Shown: positions 26,485 through 35,062, counted from the first letter of the stretch. The stretch is 64,000 nt of DNA from Arthrobacter sp. ov407 (GCF_900102895.1 NZ_FNGD01000007.1:62001-126000); one strand, 5' to 3'. Program-made: numbers and translations. The notes: generated from the letters alone by a model not told the origin.

Positions 26485-26940
26485 ATGGTTTACACCGCTG
26501 AGAACTGGCCCATCACCGCCGCCCTCCTGCAGTTCCCGGGAACCGACGCGCAGGGCAACCACGTCAACGACGCCGATGCCGCCGTCTGGGCCGAGGTCTT
26601 CACCGAGGTCAAGGACACCGGCTTTACCGACGCTGACCCCTACTCCAACTACTTGCACATGAAGAACTACATCCGCGACGAGGACGTGGCCCGGGACACC
26701 TACGTCGCGATGCCGGCCCCGATGGAAAGCGGCCTCATTAACTACCGCGAGGCGTTCAAGGTGGCCCTGTCCGTGGGCTTCCAGGGCATCCTCTGCACCG
26801 AACACTACGGCGGCGACGGCCTGTCCGTCACCGCCCGCAACCAGGACTACCTCCGCCGCCAGGTCCTACCCAAGACCGACCGCTACGCCCTCGGAAAGAG
26901 CCAGGTTGCACAGGGCCGGCCGAGCGCACCCCGGAACTGA
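26485..26940 (+). pseudogene. Sugar phosphate isomerase/epimerase-like TIM barrel with a large internal deletion
   Basis: 151 residues remain of a protein that should be about 340-350. The N terminus (MVYTAENWPITAALLQFPGT through VKDTGFTDADP) and the C terminus (YLHMKNYIRDEDVARD, ILCTEHYGGDGLSVTARNQ, YLRRQVLPKTDRYALG) are intact and joined in frame near 26640. From memory of the xylose-isomerase-like family, roughly 190-200 central residues with most metal ligands are missing. The GGAG ribosome site and frame are kept, so a protein may still be made, but it is unlikely to fold as a barrel. MFS and SDR genes follow, suggesting a former polyol or sugar-acid operon. Confidence 0.75.
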
Positions 26941-27065
26941 TCGCCTACCGGAACAGGGCCTACGTTGGGAGTACTCAGTCTGGTGACTACTGCGTCACAG
27001 AGTGGTACACAGGAATTGTTCCGCTGAGGAACCCGGCGGGCTCGTTTCAGACATCGAGGTGCACC

Positions 27066-28445
27066 ATGACTTCCATGAATCCCGCTAACCATCTCGACGA
27101 GCTGGGCCAGCGCACTCTGCGCAGGGCACGCCGCCGCATCATGCCGCTGGTCGTCCTGCTCTACTTCATTGCATATCTGGACCGGAACAATGTCGGCTTC
27201 GCGAAGCTGACCATGAGCGAGGACATTGGCCTGAGCGCATCGGCCTATGGCCTCGGCGCAGGCATCTTCTTCCTCGGCTACGCGCTGTTGGAAATCCCGA
27301 GCAACGCCGGCATGTACAGGTTCGGCGCCCGCAAATGGATCGCCCGGATCCTTATCTCATGGGGCATTTTCGCCACGGCGATGTGCCTGGTGAACGGCGC
27401 GACCAGCTTTTACATCGTCCGGTTCCTGCTGGGTGCGGCCGAGGCAGGGTTTTTCCCGGCCATCTTGTTCTACTTGACGCTCTGGTTCCCGTCTGCCCAG
27501 CGCGTCACGGTGCTGGGCATCTTCATCCTGGCGCAGCCCGTCTCCAACGCCCTCGGCGCACCGGTGTCGGGCCTGCTGCTGCAGATGGACGGCATCTGGG
27601 GCCTGCAGGGCTGGCAGTGGCTTTACATCATTGAGGGCGTCCCCGCTATTATTCTCGGCATTCTGACCCCGTTCCTGATGACCGACCGCCCCAGCCAGGC
27701 GCATTGGCTGGCTGACGACGAGCGCGAATGGCTGACTAGGACCATGGACGACGAGCTTGCCCGGCACCAGAAGGGCCGGTCGCATCACTTCCTGGCCGGC
27801 CTCAAGGACCCGCGGACCATTGCCTACTCAGCGCTGTACTTCGGGCTGGTCTGCGGTATCTACGGCCTCGGGCTGTGGATGCCGACGATCGTTGCCGCAC
27901 TGGGCGACTTCAGCACCTCGCAGGTCGGTTTCATCGTTGCCATTCCCTACACGATTGCGGCGGTTTTCGTGTACTTCTGGGGCAAGCGCTCGGACCGTAC
28001 AGGTAACCGGGTCCTTCATGCGACCGTCAGCATGGTCATGGCGGCTATTGGCCTCTTGGCTGCCGGCTACCTGGTCGAGGTGAACGCGATCCTGGCTCTG
28101 GTGGCCCTGACGCTCGCGGCCATGGGTATTTACTCCGCTATTGCTCCGTTCCTGGCCATGCCCTCGACGGCCCTGGTCGGCGCTGCGGCAGCAGCCGGGC
28201 TGGCTATGGTGAATTCGCTCGGTAATCTGGGCGGGTTCGTGGCTCCCTACGCCGTGGGGCTGTTCAATGACGCCACGGGAGACAACCGTTCCGGCCTTGT
28301 GTTCCTGTCGGCCTGCCTCGGCATCACGGCCGTCGCCACCTATCTCTACGCACGCAAGCGCCCGGAGGGACATGTGAGGCCGGGTACGCCGTCCACGGTC
28401 GCTGAGGAAGCTGTAGCTTCCGACGACTTCGACACCAAGAATTGA
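27066..28445 (+). CDS. MFS transporter, anion:cation symporter type
   Basis: A 459-residue, 12-helix permease. The N-terminal signature LYFIAYLDRNNVGFAKLTM (about residues 36-54) and ARKWIARILISWGI, FLLGAAEAGFFPAILFYL are characteristic of the ACS family (phthalate, tartrate, galactonate and glucarate permeases). A GAGGTG ribosome site precedes the ATG. The SDR gene follows 27 bp after it, and the decayed TIM-barrel gene precedes it, so it probably imports a sugar acid or polyol-type carboxylate. Substrate unproven. Confidence 0.9.
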   Translation: MTSMNPANHLDELGQRTLRRARRRIMPLVVLLYFIAYLDRNNVGFAKLTMSEDIGLSASAYGLGAGIFFLGYALLEIPSNAGMYRFGARKWIARILISWGIFATAMCLVNGATSFYIVRFLLGAAEAGFFPAILFYLTLWFPSAQRVTVLGIFILAQPVSNALGAPVSGLLLQMDGIWGLQGWQWLYIIEGVPAIILGILTPFLMTDRPSQAHWLADDEREWLTRTMDDELARHQKGRSHHFLAGLKDPRTIAYSALYFGLVCGIYGLGLWMPTIVAALGDFSTSQVGFIVAIPYTIAAVFVYFWGKRSDRTGNRVLHATVSMVMAAIGLLAAGYLVEVNAILALVALTLAAMGIYSAIAPFLAMPSTALVGAAAAAGLAMVNSLGNLGGFVAPYAVGLFNDATGDNRSGLVFLSACLGITAVATYLYARKRPEGHVRPGTPSTVAEEAVASDDFDTKN

Positions 28446-28472
28446 CCATCAGGCGACGAGGGGCTGAGGGAC

Positions 28473-29249
28473 ATGACTCAGCAAGGAGCGTTTCCGTCCG
28501 GGCGGTCGGCGGTGCTTACTGGCGCCGCCTCTCCCCGCGGCATCGGACGGGCGACGGCGGAATTGCTCGCCAGCGGAGGCTGGGCGGTTGCGATTCTGGA
28601 TATCGACGGCGACGCGGCGCGGAAGGCGGCGGCGGAAATCACCGACATCTATGGCGTTCAGGCGGTCGGGGTGGGCGCGGACGTGTCCGATCCGGCAGCC
28701 GTCAACGCTGCCATCGACGAGGTCGAATCAACGCTGCCGCCGATCATTGGCCTGGCCAACCTGGCCGGCATCAGCTCACCCACGGAGTTCATGGACGAGA
28801 CCCTCGAGGCCTGGGAGCGGGTGTTCAGGATCAACATGACTGGCACGTTCTTAGTTACGCAGCGGGTGCTTAGGGGAATGATCGAGCGGAAGCTGGGCAG
28901 GATCGTGAGCGTCTCGTCCATCTCCGCCCAGCGTGGAGGCGGCACCTACTCCAAGGTGGCCTACAGTGCTTCGAAGGCAGCCATCATCGGCTTCACCAGG
29001 GCTCTGGCCCGGGAAATGGGCCAGCACGGAATCACGGTCAACTGTGTGGCTCCAGGTCCCGTGGACACTGACATCATGGGCGGAACACTGACGGAAGAGC
29101 GCAAGGCCGCAATGTCAGCTGACATCCTGGTGGGCCGGGTGGGAACCGTGCGCGACATCGCCGCGCTGCTGGTGTTCCTGATGGGCGAGGACGCCGGCTT
29201 CATCACGGCCGCGACGTATGACATCAACGGAGGACTGCAGATTTCCTGA
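28473..29249 (+). CDS. Short-chain dehydrogenase/reductase
   Basis: A 258-residue classical SDR. The cofactor motif TGAASPRGIGRA is near residue 16, LANLAGISSP near 88, catalytic Ser in SVSSISAQ near 145, and YSASK (Tyr about 163, Lys about 167). NCVAPGPVDTDIM near 190 and the C-terminal INGGLQIS are typical. The Asp after the second beta strand (ILDIDGD) favours NAD(H). Co-directional with the MFS gene, so it probably oxidises the imported compound. Confidence 0.92.
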   Translation: MTQQGAFPSGRSAVLTGAASPRGIGRATAELLASGGWAVAILDIDGDAARKAAAEITDIYGVQAVGVGADVSDPAAVNAAIDEVESTLPPIIGLANLAGISSPTEFMDETLEAWERVFRINMTGTFLVTQRVLRGMIERKLGRIVSVSSISAQRGGGTYSKVAYSASKAAIIGFTRALAREMGQHGITVNCVAPGPVDTDIMGGTLTEERKAAMSADILVGRVGTVRDIAALLVFLMGEDAGFITAATYDINGGLQIS

Positions 29250-29262
29250 CCGCACCGTGGTG

Positions 29263-30015
29263 CTATCCGGCAGTGCCCGACTGCGCGGCGTAGGCGGCGG
29301 CCCGGTCGCGAACGTGGTCCACGTAGGAATCAGACTGGTTGTAGGAGTAGATGGCGTCCGTCCAGCCCGTGGCGGTCGTAAGGTCACCGCCGTGGGCGCA
29401 CAGGTACGAGGCGGCACTTAGCGCGGCGTCGTCGATATTGAACGGGTCCGCTTTCCCGTCACCGTTCCCGTCCCGCCCTGCCAACTGCCAGGTCGAGGGA
29501 ATGAACTGCATGGGTCCGACGGCGTGGTCCCACCGGGCGTCGCCGTCCAGGGCGCCGGCGTCCGTATCATGGATCGCGGCGAAGCCGTCGCCGTCGAGGC
29601 TCGGACCGACAATTGGCCTGCCCGCCTGCCCGGCATTGGTCAGGCTTCCGCCGCCGTAGGTTCCATGGCCGGATTCGACGAAGCCGACCGCCGCCACCGT
29701 ATTCCAGCCGATCCCGCACGCCGGAGCGGATTCGTTGGCCGCACCGGCCGCAGCCACATAGGCCCGGAGCGCGCGTGCAGGAATGTCCGTTTGCGCGGCG
29801 GCATGCATGAGCCACTGGGCGTCCGCGCTCCGGGTAATGTTAACGGCGGAGGTGATGCCGGAGGACAGCGTTTCGAGTTTCGCCGCCGCCCGGGGCGGTG
29901 GGGGCAAAGCCGCGCGGGTCTCCGCGCCGGAGAACCGGAGTGCCCAAAACAAAAATCCGGTGATGACGCAAAATGCGAACAGGCCGAGGACTGCCAGGCG
30001 TTTCAGTCGGAGCAT
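29263..30015 (-). CDS. Lytic murein transglycosylase (MltB/SLT-like)
   Basis: A 250-residue protein with an N-terminal membrane anchor (AVLGLFAFCVITGFLFWALR). The catalytic domain has the Glu in AVGFVESGHGTYGG near residue 114 and VGPMQFIPSTWQLAGRDGNG near 167, followed by SAASYLCAHGGDL. This is the MltB-type transglycosylase layout that cleaves peptidoglycan glycan strands outside the membrane. Convergent with the SDR gene. Confidence 0.87.
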   Translation of the reverse strand: MLRLKRLAVLGLFAFCVITGFLFWALRFSGAETRAALPPPPRAAAKLETLSSGITSAVNITRSADAQWLMHAAAQTDIPARALRAYVAAAGAANESAPACGIGWNTVAAVGFVESGHGTYGGGSLTNAGQAGRPIVGPSLDGDGFAAIHDTDAGALDGDARWDHAVGPMQFIPSTWQLAGRDGNGDGKADPFNIDDAALSAASYLCAHGGDLTTATGWTDAIYSYNQSDSYVDHVRDRAAAYAAQSGTAG

Positions 30016-30109
30016 GGACTAGCTGGACCTGCCGTGGCCGATGCCGATCCGCTGATCCGGAACGGCCCGGAGAATCGCCCCGGTGCCGCACCCACAAGGG
30101 GCCATCGTC

Positions 30110-30412
30110 CTACCCTTCACAGTCGACGCAGTAGGCGTGGCCGTTCTTTTCGCGTGCCATTTGGGACCGGTGCCGGACCAGGAAACAGGAGTAGCAGGTG
30201 AATTCGTCCTGCGCCTGCGGGATGACCTGTACGACGAGCTCCTCGGCGACGAATTCCCCGCCCGGGCTGATCGCATCATCGAAAGCGTCCGTCTCATCCA
30301 GCTCACGGACAACGCTGCGGGCATCCGGGGCGTTCGCGGATTGCAGCGCCTGCAGGGAAATATCCTGCGACTCCTTGACGTCGGATCGGACTTCGTCGTA
30401 ATCGGTTGCCAC
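30110..30412 (-). CDS. DUF4193 family protein, copy 2
   Basis: 100 residues aligned without gaps to copy 1 at 22206-22508, sharing VATDYDEVRSDVKESQD, LQSANAPDA and GGEFVAEEL, and ending in FTCYSCFLVRHRSQMA and YCVDCEG. The GTG start at 30412 corresponds to copy 1; an ATG at 30427 would add MRVTP. The two Cys pairs suggest a zinc ribbon. Flanking genes differ from those of copy 1, so only the gene and a little upstream sequence look duplicated. Confidence 0.85.
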   Translation of the reverse strand: MATDYDEVRSDVKESQDISLQALQSANAPDARSVVRELDETDAFDDAISPGGEFVAEELVVQVIPQAQDEFTCYSCFLVRHRSQMAREKNGHAYCVDCEG

Positions 30413-30682
30413 GGGGGTAACTCTCATTCCTATGTTTAGTTCTGACGGGAAGCCAACGTACACCATTGCACGCTTCCCTGCGTCATGTGAACGAAGTCCT
30501 TCAGGCCGAGCGGAGTCGCGGGGCCGCCTCGCGCGTGACGGGGCCGGCGCCGCGCCGCCGCCGTGCACGGCACGGCACGGGACGAAAGAATCCTCAAGGA
30601 TATGGCCGAATGTTGCGTTCCCGGCGCGGTGCTGCCGGTTCGGCCCCAGGCCGGCCGGACGGAACAGCCAGGACGCACAAAA

Positions 30683-30720
30683 GCGTGTTCGCCGCTGCCT
30701 TGGAGCAGCGGCGAACACGC
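30683..30720 (-). terminator. Rho-independent terminator after the YCII gene
   Basis: A perfect 16-bp inverted repeat (arms 30683-30698 and 30705-30720) with a 6-base loop. On the minus strand it is followed by TTTTG. It lies 24 bp past the YCII-family stop codon. Confidence 0.85.
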
Positions 30721-30744
30721 CTTGAGCATCGGGTCGAGCCGCTG

Positions 30745-31083
30745 CTACATTCCGGGGATCTGCTGGGCCTCGTGAACCTCGATTTCGCAGCCGCCCGGCA
30801 TGTTCAGGTGCGGGTGCTGCTTGGCGAGTTCCACGGCTGCCTCAAGGTTTTCGGCCTCGATGATGCTGTATCCGGCGACCTCGCGCTGGCTCGGTGCCGT
30901 GGCTCCGCCGGCGGAGACGCGGACCCCGTTGGTCAGGGGCGTTCCGAAGTCGATCAGGCCGCTGCCGACCTTACCGGCCCACGCGTTCCACTGTTCCATG
31001 ACGGCTGCCATGTCCTCCGGTGCGGGCGGCGCGGCCTCGGCGGGGGTCATGGGGGCGTGGTAGATAAAGACGAACTTGGACAT
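30745..31083 (-). CDS. YCII-related (DGPF-type) domain protein
   Basis: A 112-residue ferredoxin-fold protein. KFVFIYHAP at the start, a central Gly-rich turn, and EVAGYSIIEAENLEAAVELA followed by HPHLNMPGGCEIEVHE match the YCII-related family. Its His and Asp residues are thought to form a small catalytic or binding site. It has an AGGAAC ribosome site and follows the SRPBCC fusion gene by 52 bp. Third gene of an ArsR-controlled operon. Confidence 0.88.
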   Translation of the reverse strand: MSKFVFIYHAPMTPAEAAPPAPEDMAAVMEQWNAWAGKVGSGLIDFGTPLTNGVRVSAGGATAPSQREVAGYSIIEAENLEAAVELAKQHPHLNMPGGCEIEVHEAQQIPGM

Positions 31084-31135
31084 ATTGTTCCTGCTTTCCT
31101 GGGGTGTCTTTGACGGATATCGGGTTGGAAAAATT

Positions 31136-32116
31136 TCAGACGGTGACGGTCCTGCCGGTGAACGCGATCAGGCGCTCCAGGCTGCTCGCGGTCTCCGCGA
31201 CCGGCTGGGCCGCGGCAAAGCTGCCGCTGGCGCGGACCTGGTCCGAGATGGTCACCAGGGCCAGGGCCTCGACGTGATCCGTGACGACGTCGGAGACGAC
31301 AAGTTCCTGGCCTGTGGCCTTCGCGAAGTCCCAGGCGTGGACGAGCAGCTCGAGGTTGATGATTCCGGCGACGACGGTGGCGGGCAGTTCGGCGAAGCCC
31401 ATGTCGATGGTGCCTTCGACACCGCGGCGGCTGAATGCCTCCAGGGTGGCCTGCGCGAGTCCGGCGATGCGCACCTCCGGGCCTGCCCCGGCGTCGTCTG
31501 TCACGTCAGCGCCGAGGGCGCCGCCGACATGCTTCAGCGAACCGGCCAGGTGCTCCAGCAGCTCGTGTGCCGTGAAGTCTTCGCAGGGGGTGGCCTTCTC
31601 CCGGTCTTCCGGAGTGAGCTTTCGCAGCACGCCAAGGAGTACGGCAAGCGATGCCTCGGCAGAGCTGATGTGATCGATCGAGTCCGGGGCTGCTGACCAC
31701 TCGTCAGGACCGGCGCCGGCCGGGGAGGAAGTTTCGGCGATGAGGCGGTCCAGGTAGTGGTTCCAGCCCTCGGCATGTGCTGCGGCCTGTTCGGTGGTGA
31801 GGCCATCGTGGACCAAACGGAGCGTGGTGCCTTCGGAGTCGGGCTCCAGCGTGATCGACACGGTGGAAGCGCCCGGCGCCAGGTCCATTCCAGATTCCCA
31901 GCCCCAGGTGAAGACGATGCGCTTGCCCGGCTCGATCTCCTGGAAAGTGCCGGCGGCGTGGTGGCCCGGAGTGACGGTCCAGCGGTATTCGCCGCCAATC
32001 CGAAGGTCAACCCGGGCCGCCACCGTCTGCCAGCGGCGCAGACGTTCCGGCTCGGTGATGAGTGCAAAGGCCTCGTCGGCGCCGACGGGCAGGTGAATGG
32101 TCTTATCGAACGTCAT
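31136..32116 (-). CDS. SRPBCC (AHSA1) domain fused to a TIGR03086-type MDMPI-like domain
   Basis: 326 residues in two parts. Residues 1-130 form an activator-of-Hsp90 / SRPBCC domain (PVGADEAFALITEPERLRRW, GTFQEIEPGKRIVFTWGWES, STVSITLEPDSEGTTLRLVH). Residues 150-326 follow the TIGR03086 DinB-like pattern (TPCEDFTAHELLEHLAGSL, NLELLVHAWDFAKATGQ), with His residues that could bind metal. AHSA1 domains often sit beside ArsR genes; the fusion to a mycothiol-enzyme-like domain is less common. Start overlaps the ArsR stop (ATGA). Ligand unknown. Confidence 0.87.
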   Translation of the reverse strand: MTFDKTIHLPVGADEAFALITEPERLRRWQTVAARVDLRIGGEYRWTVTPGHHAAGTFQEIEPGKRIVFTWGWESGMDLAPGASTVSITLEPDSEGTTLRLVHDGLTTEQAAAHAEGWNHYLDRLIAETSSPAGAGPDEWSAAPDSIDHISSAEASLAVLLGVLRKLTPEDREKATPCEDFTAHELLEHLAGSLKHVGGALGADVTDDAGAGPEVRIAGLAQATLEAFSRRGVEGTIDMGFAELPATVVAGIINLELLVHAWDFAKATGQELVVSDVVTDHVEALALVTISDQVRASGSFAAAQPVAETASSLERLIAFTGRTVTV

Positions 32117-32484
32117 GAGAGTGGTCCTTTGTCTTGAGGCGAAGTATCTGAATTGGTCGTGTGATGTTGCGGAGGCCCGTGACGCTGTGCGGCAAGTGCG
32201 GCCGCATCTGATGCCAGCAGATCCAGTTCGTAGGTCCAGAACTGCTCAACAAGTTCACGGAGCCGGCCCATTCCCCTCGGGTCGAGCCGGTAATACCTGT
32301 TCCGCCCGTCTTTGCGGGCAGACACCAGGCCGGCCTGCTCCAGTAGCAGCAGGTGCTGGGATACTGCGGAGCGGCTCACCGTGAAGTGGGCGGCCAGTTC
32401 CCCGACCGCCTGCTCGCGGCTCGCGAGAAGATGCAGCAGGCGTCGCCGGTTCGGCTCCGCAGCAATCTCCAAGGCATCCAACAC
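32113..32484 (-). CDS. ArsR family transcriptional regulator
   Basis: A 123-residue winged-helix repressor: LEIAAEPNRRRLLHLLASRE, then HFTVSRSAVSQHLLLLEQAG and RKDGRNRYYRLDP. No metal-binding Cys motif is seen, so it belongs with the non-metal ArsR proteins paired with SRPBCC genes. I chose the GTG at 32484, because an upstream ATG would place coding sequence across a perfect operator and promoter. The GTG lies 2 bp past the palindrome and lacks a Shine-Dalgarno, consistent with leaderless translation. First gene of the operon with the SRPBCC fusion and YCII genes. Confidence 0.85.
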   Translation of the reverse strand: MLDALEIAAEPNRRRLLHLLASREQAVGELAAHFTVSRSAVSQHLLLLEQAGLVSARKDGRNRYYRLDPRGMGRLRELVEQFWTYELDLLASDAAALAAQRHGPPQHHTTNSDTSPQDKGPLS

Positions 32485-32486
32485 AA

Positions 32487-32516
32487 AGAATACGTTAGTG
32501 GCCACTAACGTATTCT
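32487..32516 (-). promoter_or_regulatory. Perfect 30-bp operator over the arsR promoter
   Basis: The arms AGAATACGTTAGTGG (32487-32501) and its exact reverse complement (32502-32516) form an uninterrupted 30-bp palindrome. Read on the minus strand, TTGCAG, a 17-bp spacer and TAACGT form a -35/-10 pair overlapping it, with transcription predicted to start at or next to the GTG start codon. This fits ArsR autorepression. Confidence 0.82.
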
Positions 32517-32718
32517 GCAAGTGCAAAGCGGTCAGAGGGTCAGGTGATGGGAGTGCGGTAGGTCTGTGGGTCGGCGCCGGCGCCGGGGGCACGGCGCTAT
32601 GGCAACGACGGCGCGCCCGGGCCGTTAGAGGTATCGGTTTGCGTTTAGGAAGCTGCGGCGTTGCGCAGGGTCAGGGAGGAGCCGCGACCGAACGCGGAAC
32701 ACTCACCCGGTAAAGCGG

Positions 32719-33336
32719 CTATAAGCCCCGGTGGTGTTCGATGAGCCAGCGCGCCATCTGCTGGGCGCGCTTGGACGCCAGCGTGTCCCCTTCGGTGGCC
32801 GAGATGATGGAGCCCTTCATCAGGATGTGCCAGGACCGCGCAAATTCCTCGGGGCGGTCCAGCCCGGCTTCCTCGGCCAGGGCCTGGATGTGGCCCCGGA
32901 TGCGGCTGAGGTAATCGATGCTTGCCTTCCCCAGCGGGTGCCCGGGCCCCATCTCCAGCAGGACGTTGATGAACGAGCACGCCTCGAAATCGTCACGCTG
33001 GAACCAGTCCCCGAAGACGTCGAAAACGGCGAGCAGCTGTTCCTCGGGGGTGTTGCCCCTCCGCCTGGCCTCGGCCACGATGAGCTCTACGGTCCACACT
33101 TGGTCGCGGAGTTCCAGAAAGGCCAGCACCAAGGCGTCCTTCGACGGAAAGTGCCGGTAGAAGGTTGCTTTGGAGACCCCTGAACTGCTGATCAGCTCAT
33201 TGATCCCAACTCCGCGGATGCCGCGGCTGGAGAACAACTCGTAGGAGGTGGCGAGAATACGATCCACCGGCTCATCGCGTCCAGCCATGGCTGTGGGGGG
33301 CAACAGCGTAGGGCCCGCGGCATCGTCGACAGTCAT
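32719..33336 (-). CDS. TetR family transcriptional regulator
   Basis: 205 residues. The N-terminal DNA-binding domain reads RILATSYELFSSRGIRGVGI followed by ELISSSGVSKATFYRHFPSK, a canonical TetR helix-turn-helix. The C-terminal domain is helical (EEQLLAVFDVFGDWFQRDDF). No target gene lies next to it in a shared divergent region; its upstream side has a T-rich run (TTTTTT on the minus strand) near 33340. Ligand unknown. Confidence 0.88.
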   Translation of the reverse strand: MTVDDAAGPTLLPPTAMAGRDEPVDRILATSYELFSSRGIRGVGINELISSSGVSKATFYRHFPSKDALVLAFLELRDQVWTVELIVAEARRRGNTPEEQLLAVFDVFGDWFQRDDFEACSFINVLLEMGPGHPLGKASIDYLSRIRGHIQALAEEAGLDRPEEFARSWHILMKGSIISATEGDTLASKRAQQMARWLIEHHRGL

Positions 33337-33481
33337 GATAAAAAAACTTTACACCGGGCCGGGGCGTACAGACCGGTCTGCCTCGGAGTGTGCTAGTAGT
33401 CTCCGCTGGATTCCGCCGTGGGCACTCGGCAGGCTCTATGCAGGCCGGCCGGCCAAGGACCCGCTCGGCGCCTTAGGTCCC

Positions 33482-34165
33482 CTAGGGATGAAGAGCCCGG
33501 TCCTCACCACAGCGCGCAGAGAAGCGGCTGTCCAGTGCATGGACGAAGCTGCGGAGGGTGGCGGATTCGTGCGTGTTATTGGCCAGCCGGACGATTGCCG
33601 AGGCCGTGTGGGCTAGCTTGATGTTGTGGTGCTGACTGTAGACGGAAAGCCGTTCGAAGGCGGCGTCGGACCCGATGTGAAGAATTCCCATCAGGATGCC
33701 CTTGGCCTGTTCAATGAGGCCTCGTGTGCCGATGGCCCCGGCAATGGCCTCGCGGGCGGACCGGTCGCCTTCCAACTGCACTGTCCTGGTGAGATCGAGC
33801 ATGAAGCCGTCGATGAACAGCAGTTTCCCGTCACCATCCGGCACGCCCTCCCCCGCTGTCAGGACGCGGCGTTCCCGCCGGCGCGCGTCGAAGAGACGGT
33901 GATAGTTAGCAAAAAAACCTCCGCCATGGCACACGCCCTCAAAGATTTCCCTGCACCGCCTCCGGTCCTCAGGATGCAGGTGCGACATCAGGACGCCCAC
34001 GGTGGGCACCACCTCGCCCCGGTGATAGCCGTGGATCTGGTAGATCTGCTCTGACCACTCCAGATCCCCGGAGATCACATCGTAGCGAAAGGTTCCAGCG
34101 AGACAGTCCTCGGCGATCAGTGCACTGGAGTAGGCCTGCAACGCCTTCAACTGCGTCATGGCCAC
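33482..34165 (-). CDS. PAS-ANTAR regulator
   Basis: 227 residues with an N-terminal PAS domain (AGTFRYDVISGDLEWSEQIY, ending around LLFIDGFMLDLT) and a C-terminal ANTAR domain (IAGAIGTRGLIEQAKGILMG, then FERLSVYSQHHNIKLAHTAS). ANTAR domains bind dual-hexaloop RNA to cause antitermination, and PAS domains sense redox, light or small molecules. Common in Arthrobacter and Mycobacterium. RNA target not visible. Confidence 0.87.
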   Translation of the reverse strand: MAMTQLKALQAYSSALIAEDCLAGTFRYDVISGDLEWSEQIYQIHGYHRGEVVPTVGVLMSHLHPEDRRRCREIFEGVCHGGGFFANYHRLFDARRRERRVLTAGEGVPDGDGKLLFIDGFMLDLTRTVQLEGDRSAREAIAGAIGTRGLIEQAKGILMGILHIGSDAAFERLSVYSQHHNIKLAHTASAIVRLANNTHESATLRSFVHALDSRFSARCGEDRALHP

Positions 34166-34250
34166 GCCTGCCTGCCCGGCTTGCCGGCAGGCGCCCCGCC
34201 ACGCCCGGCCCGAAAGCGCGCCGGGCGGCTAACATGGCACCCGACGACGG

Positions 34251-34718
34251 TCAGCACGAGCTGAGCCCGGCCTGAGCGGTTCGCGGTTCCAGCGTCTGCC
34301 GCCACCGTACGATCAACTGTCGGTTCCGGGCGACGGCCCTTCCGCCCAGGAAGCGCGCGGCGGACGGGATGCGGAGGCGCGGCGGCCGGACCCGGGATCC
34401 GGACGCTCCGTCACGGCCAGATCTCGCCTGTGGGTGCGTCTCATGAGCGTGCGCCTCGTGGGCTCGACGGTTCTGCGTGCTGGCCCCCACCGGAATGTTC
34501 TCTGCCCTTGACTGGCGCAGCAGGGCGTCACCCTGCGGTGCCTCAATTTCGGTCACCAACCCCATGCCGGCGTACTCCCGTACTGCGGCGATCCCCTCCA
34601 CCGCCGATGGCAGGTCCGGGAAGTGCCTCGAGAGGGCAATGACAGTCCCGTCGGGGGCAGTCAGTCGAAATCGGTAGGAAGCGTCGGAATCGGTAAACAG
34701 TTCGAACATGCCTGTCAT
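34251..34718 (-). CDS. DUF1508 (YegP-like) protein with a long basic tail
   Basis: 155 residues. Residues 4-60 match one YegP/DUF1508 unit (MFELFTDSDASYRFRLTAPD, SAVEGIAAVREYAG). The rest is a low-complexity His/Arg/Ala-rich tail (AHEAHAHETHPQARSGRD) with no fold. I chose the ATG at 34718 with AGGAGGG 4 bases upstream. The tail may be a read-through of a degraded stop or a real nucleic-acid-binding extension; coding bias there is weak. Confidence 0.65.
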   Translation of the reverse strand: MTGMFELFTDSDASYRFRLTAPDGTVIALSRHFPDLPSAVEGIAAVREYAGMGLVTEIEAPQGDALLRQSRAENIPVGASTQNRRAHEAHAHETHPQARSGRDGASGSRVRPPRLRIPSAARFLGGRAVARNRQLIVRWRQTLEPRTAQAGLSSC

Positions 34719-35062
34719 AGAACCCTCCTGGAAGCCGGGACCCAATTGTTCCCGGTGACGCCGTTGTCACCGGGAACAGTCTGAATCCACCCGAGCGATG
34801 CCAGCCAACTCATAAAGGACCGGATCGAATTGATGAATTCATGAAAGTCTGAACTACGGCTGTCATCTGCACAAGAGGTACCACTTTGTCTTTCGGCGGC
34901 GGGACACGGCAGCGGTCCGGGGCTACGATGTATGTGCACGCTGACCAATCGCGGGAAACTGCGAGACAGACTTTTCTGTCTCGCACGTGTTAGTTTTCCT
35001 GTCGGCGGGTTCTGCACAGACGCGCGGCTCAGAATATTTGAATGTGAAGGAGGGAGGTCCCG
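34719..35062. other. Divergent intergenic region with a 10-bp dyad
   Basis: No gene. At 34961-34984 GCGAGACAGA and TCTGTCTCGC form a perfect 10-bp inverted repeat with a CTTT loop, 79 bp before the arsR-type gene at 35063. It could be that regulator's operator or a 5' leader hairpin. Confidence 0.5.
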
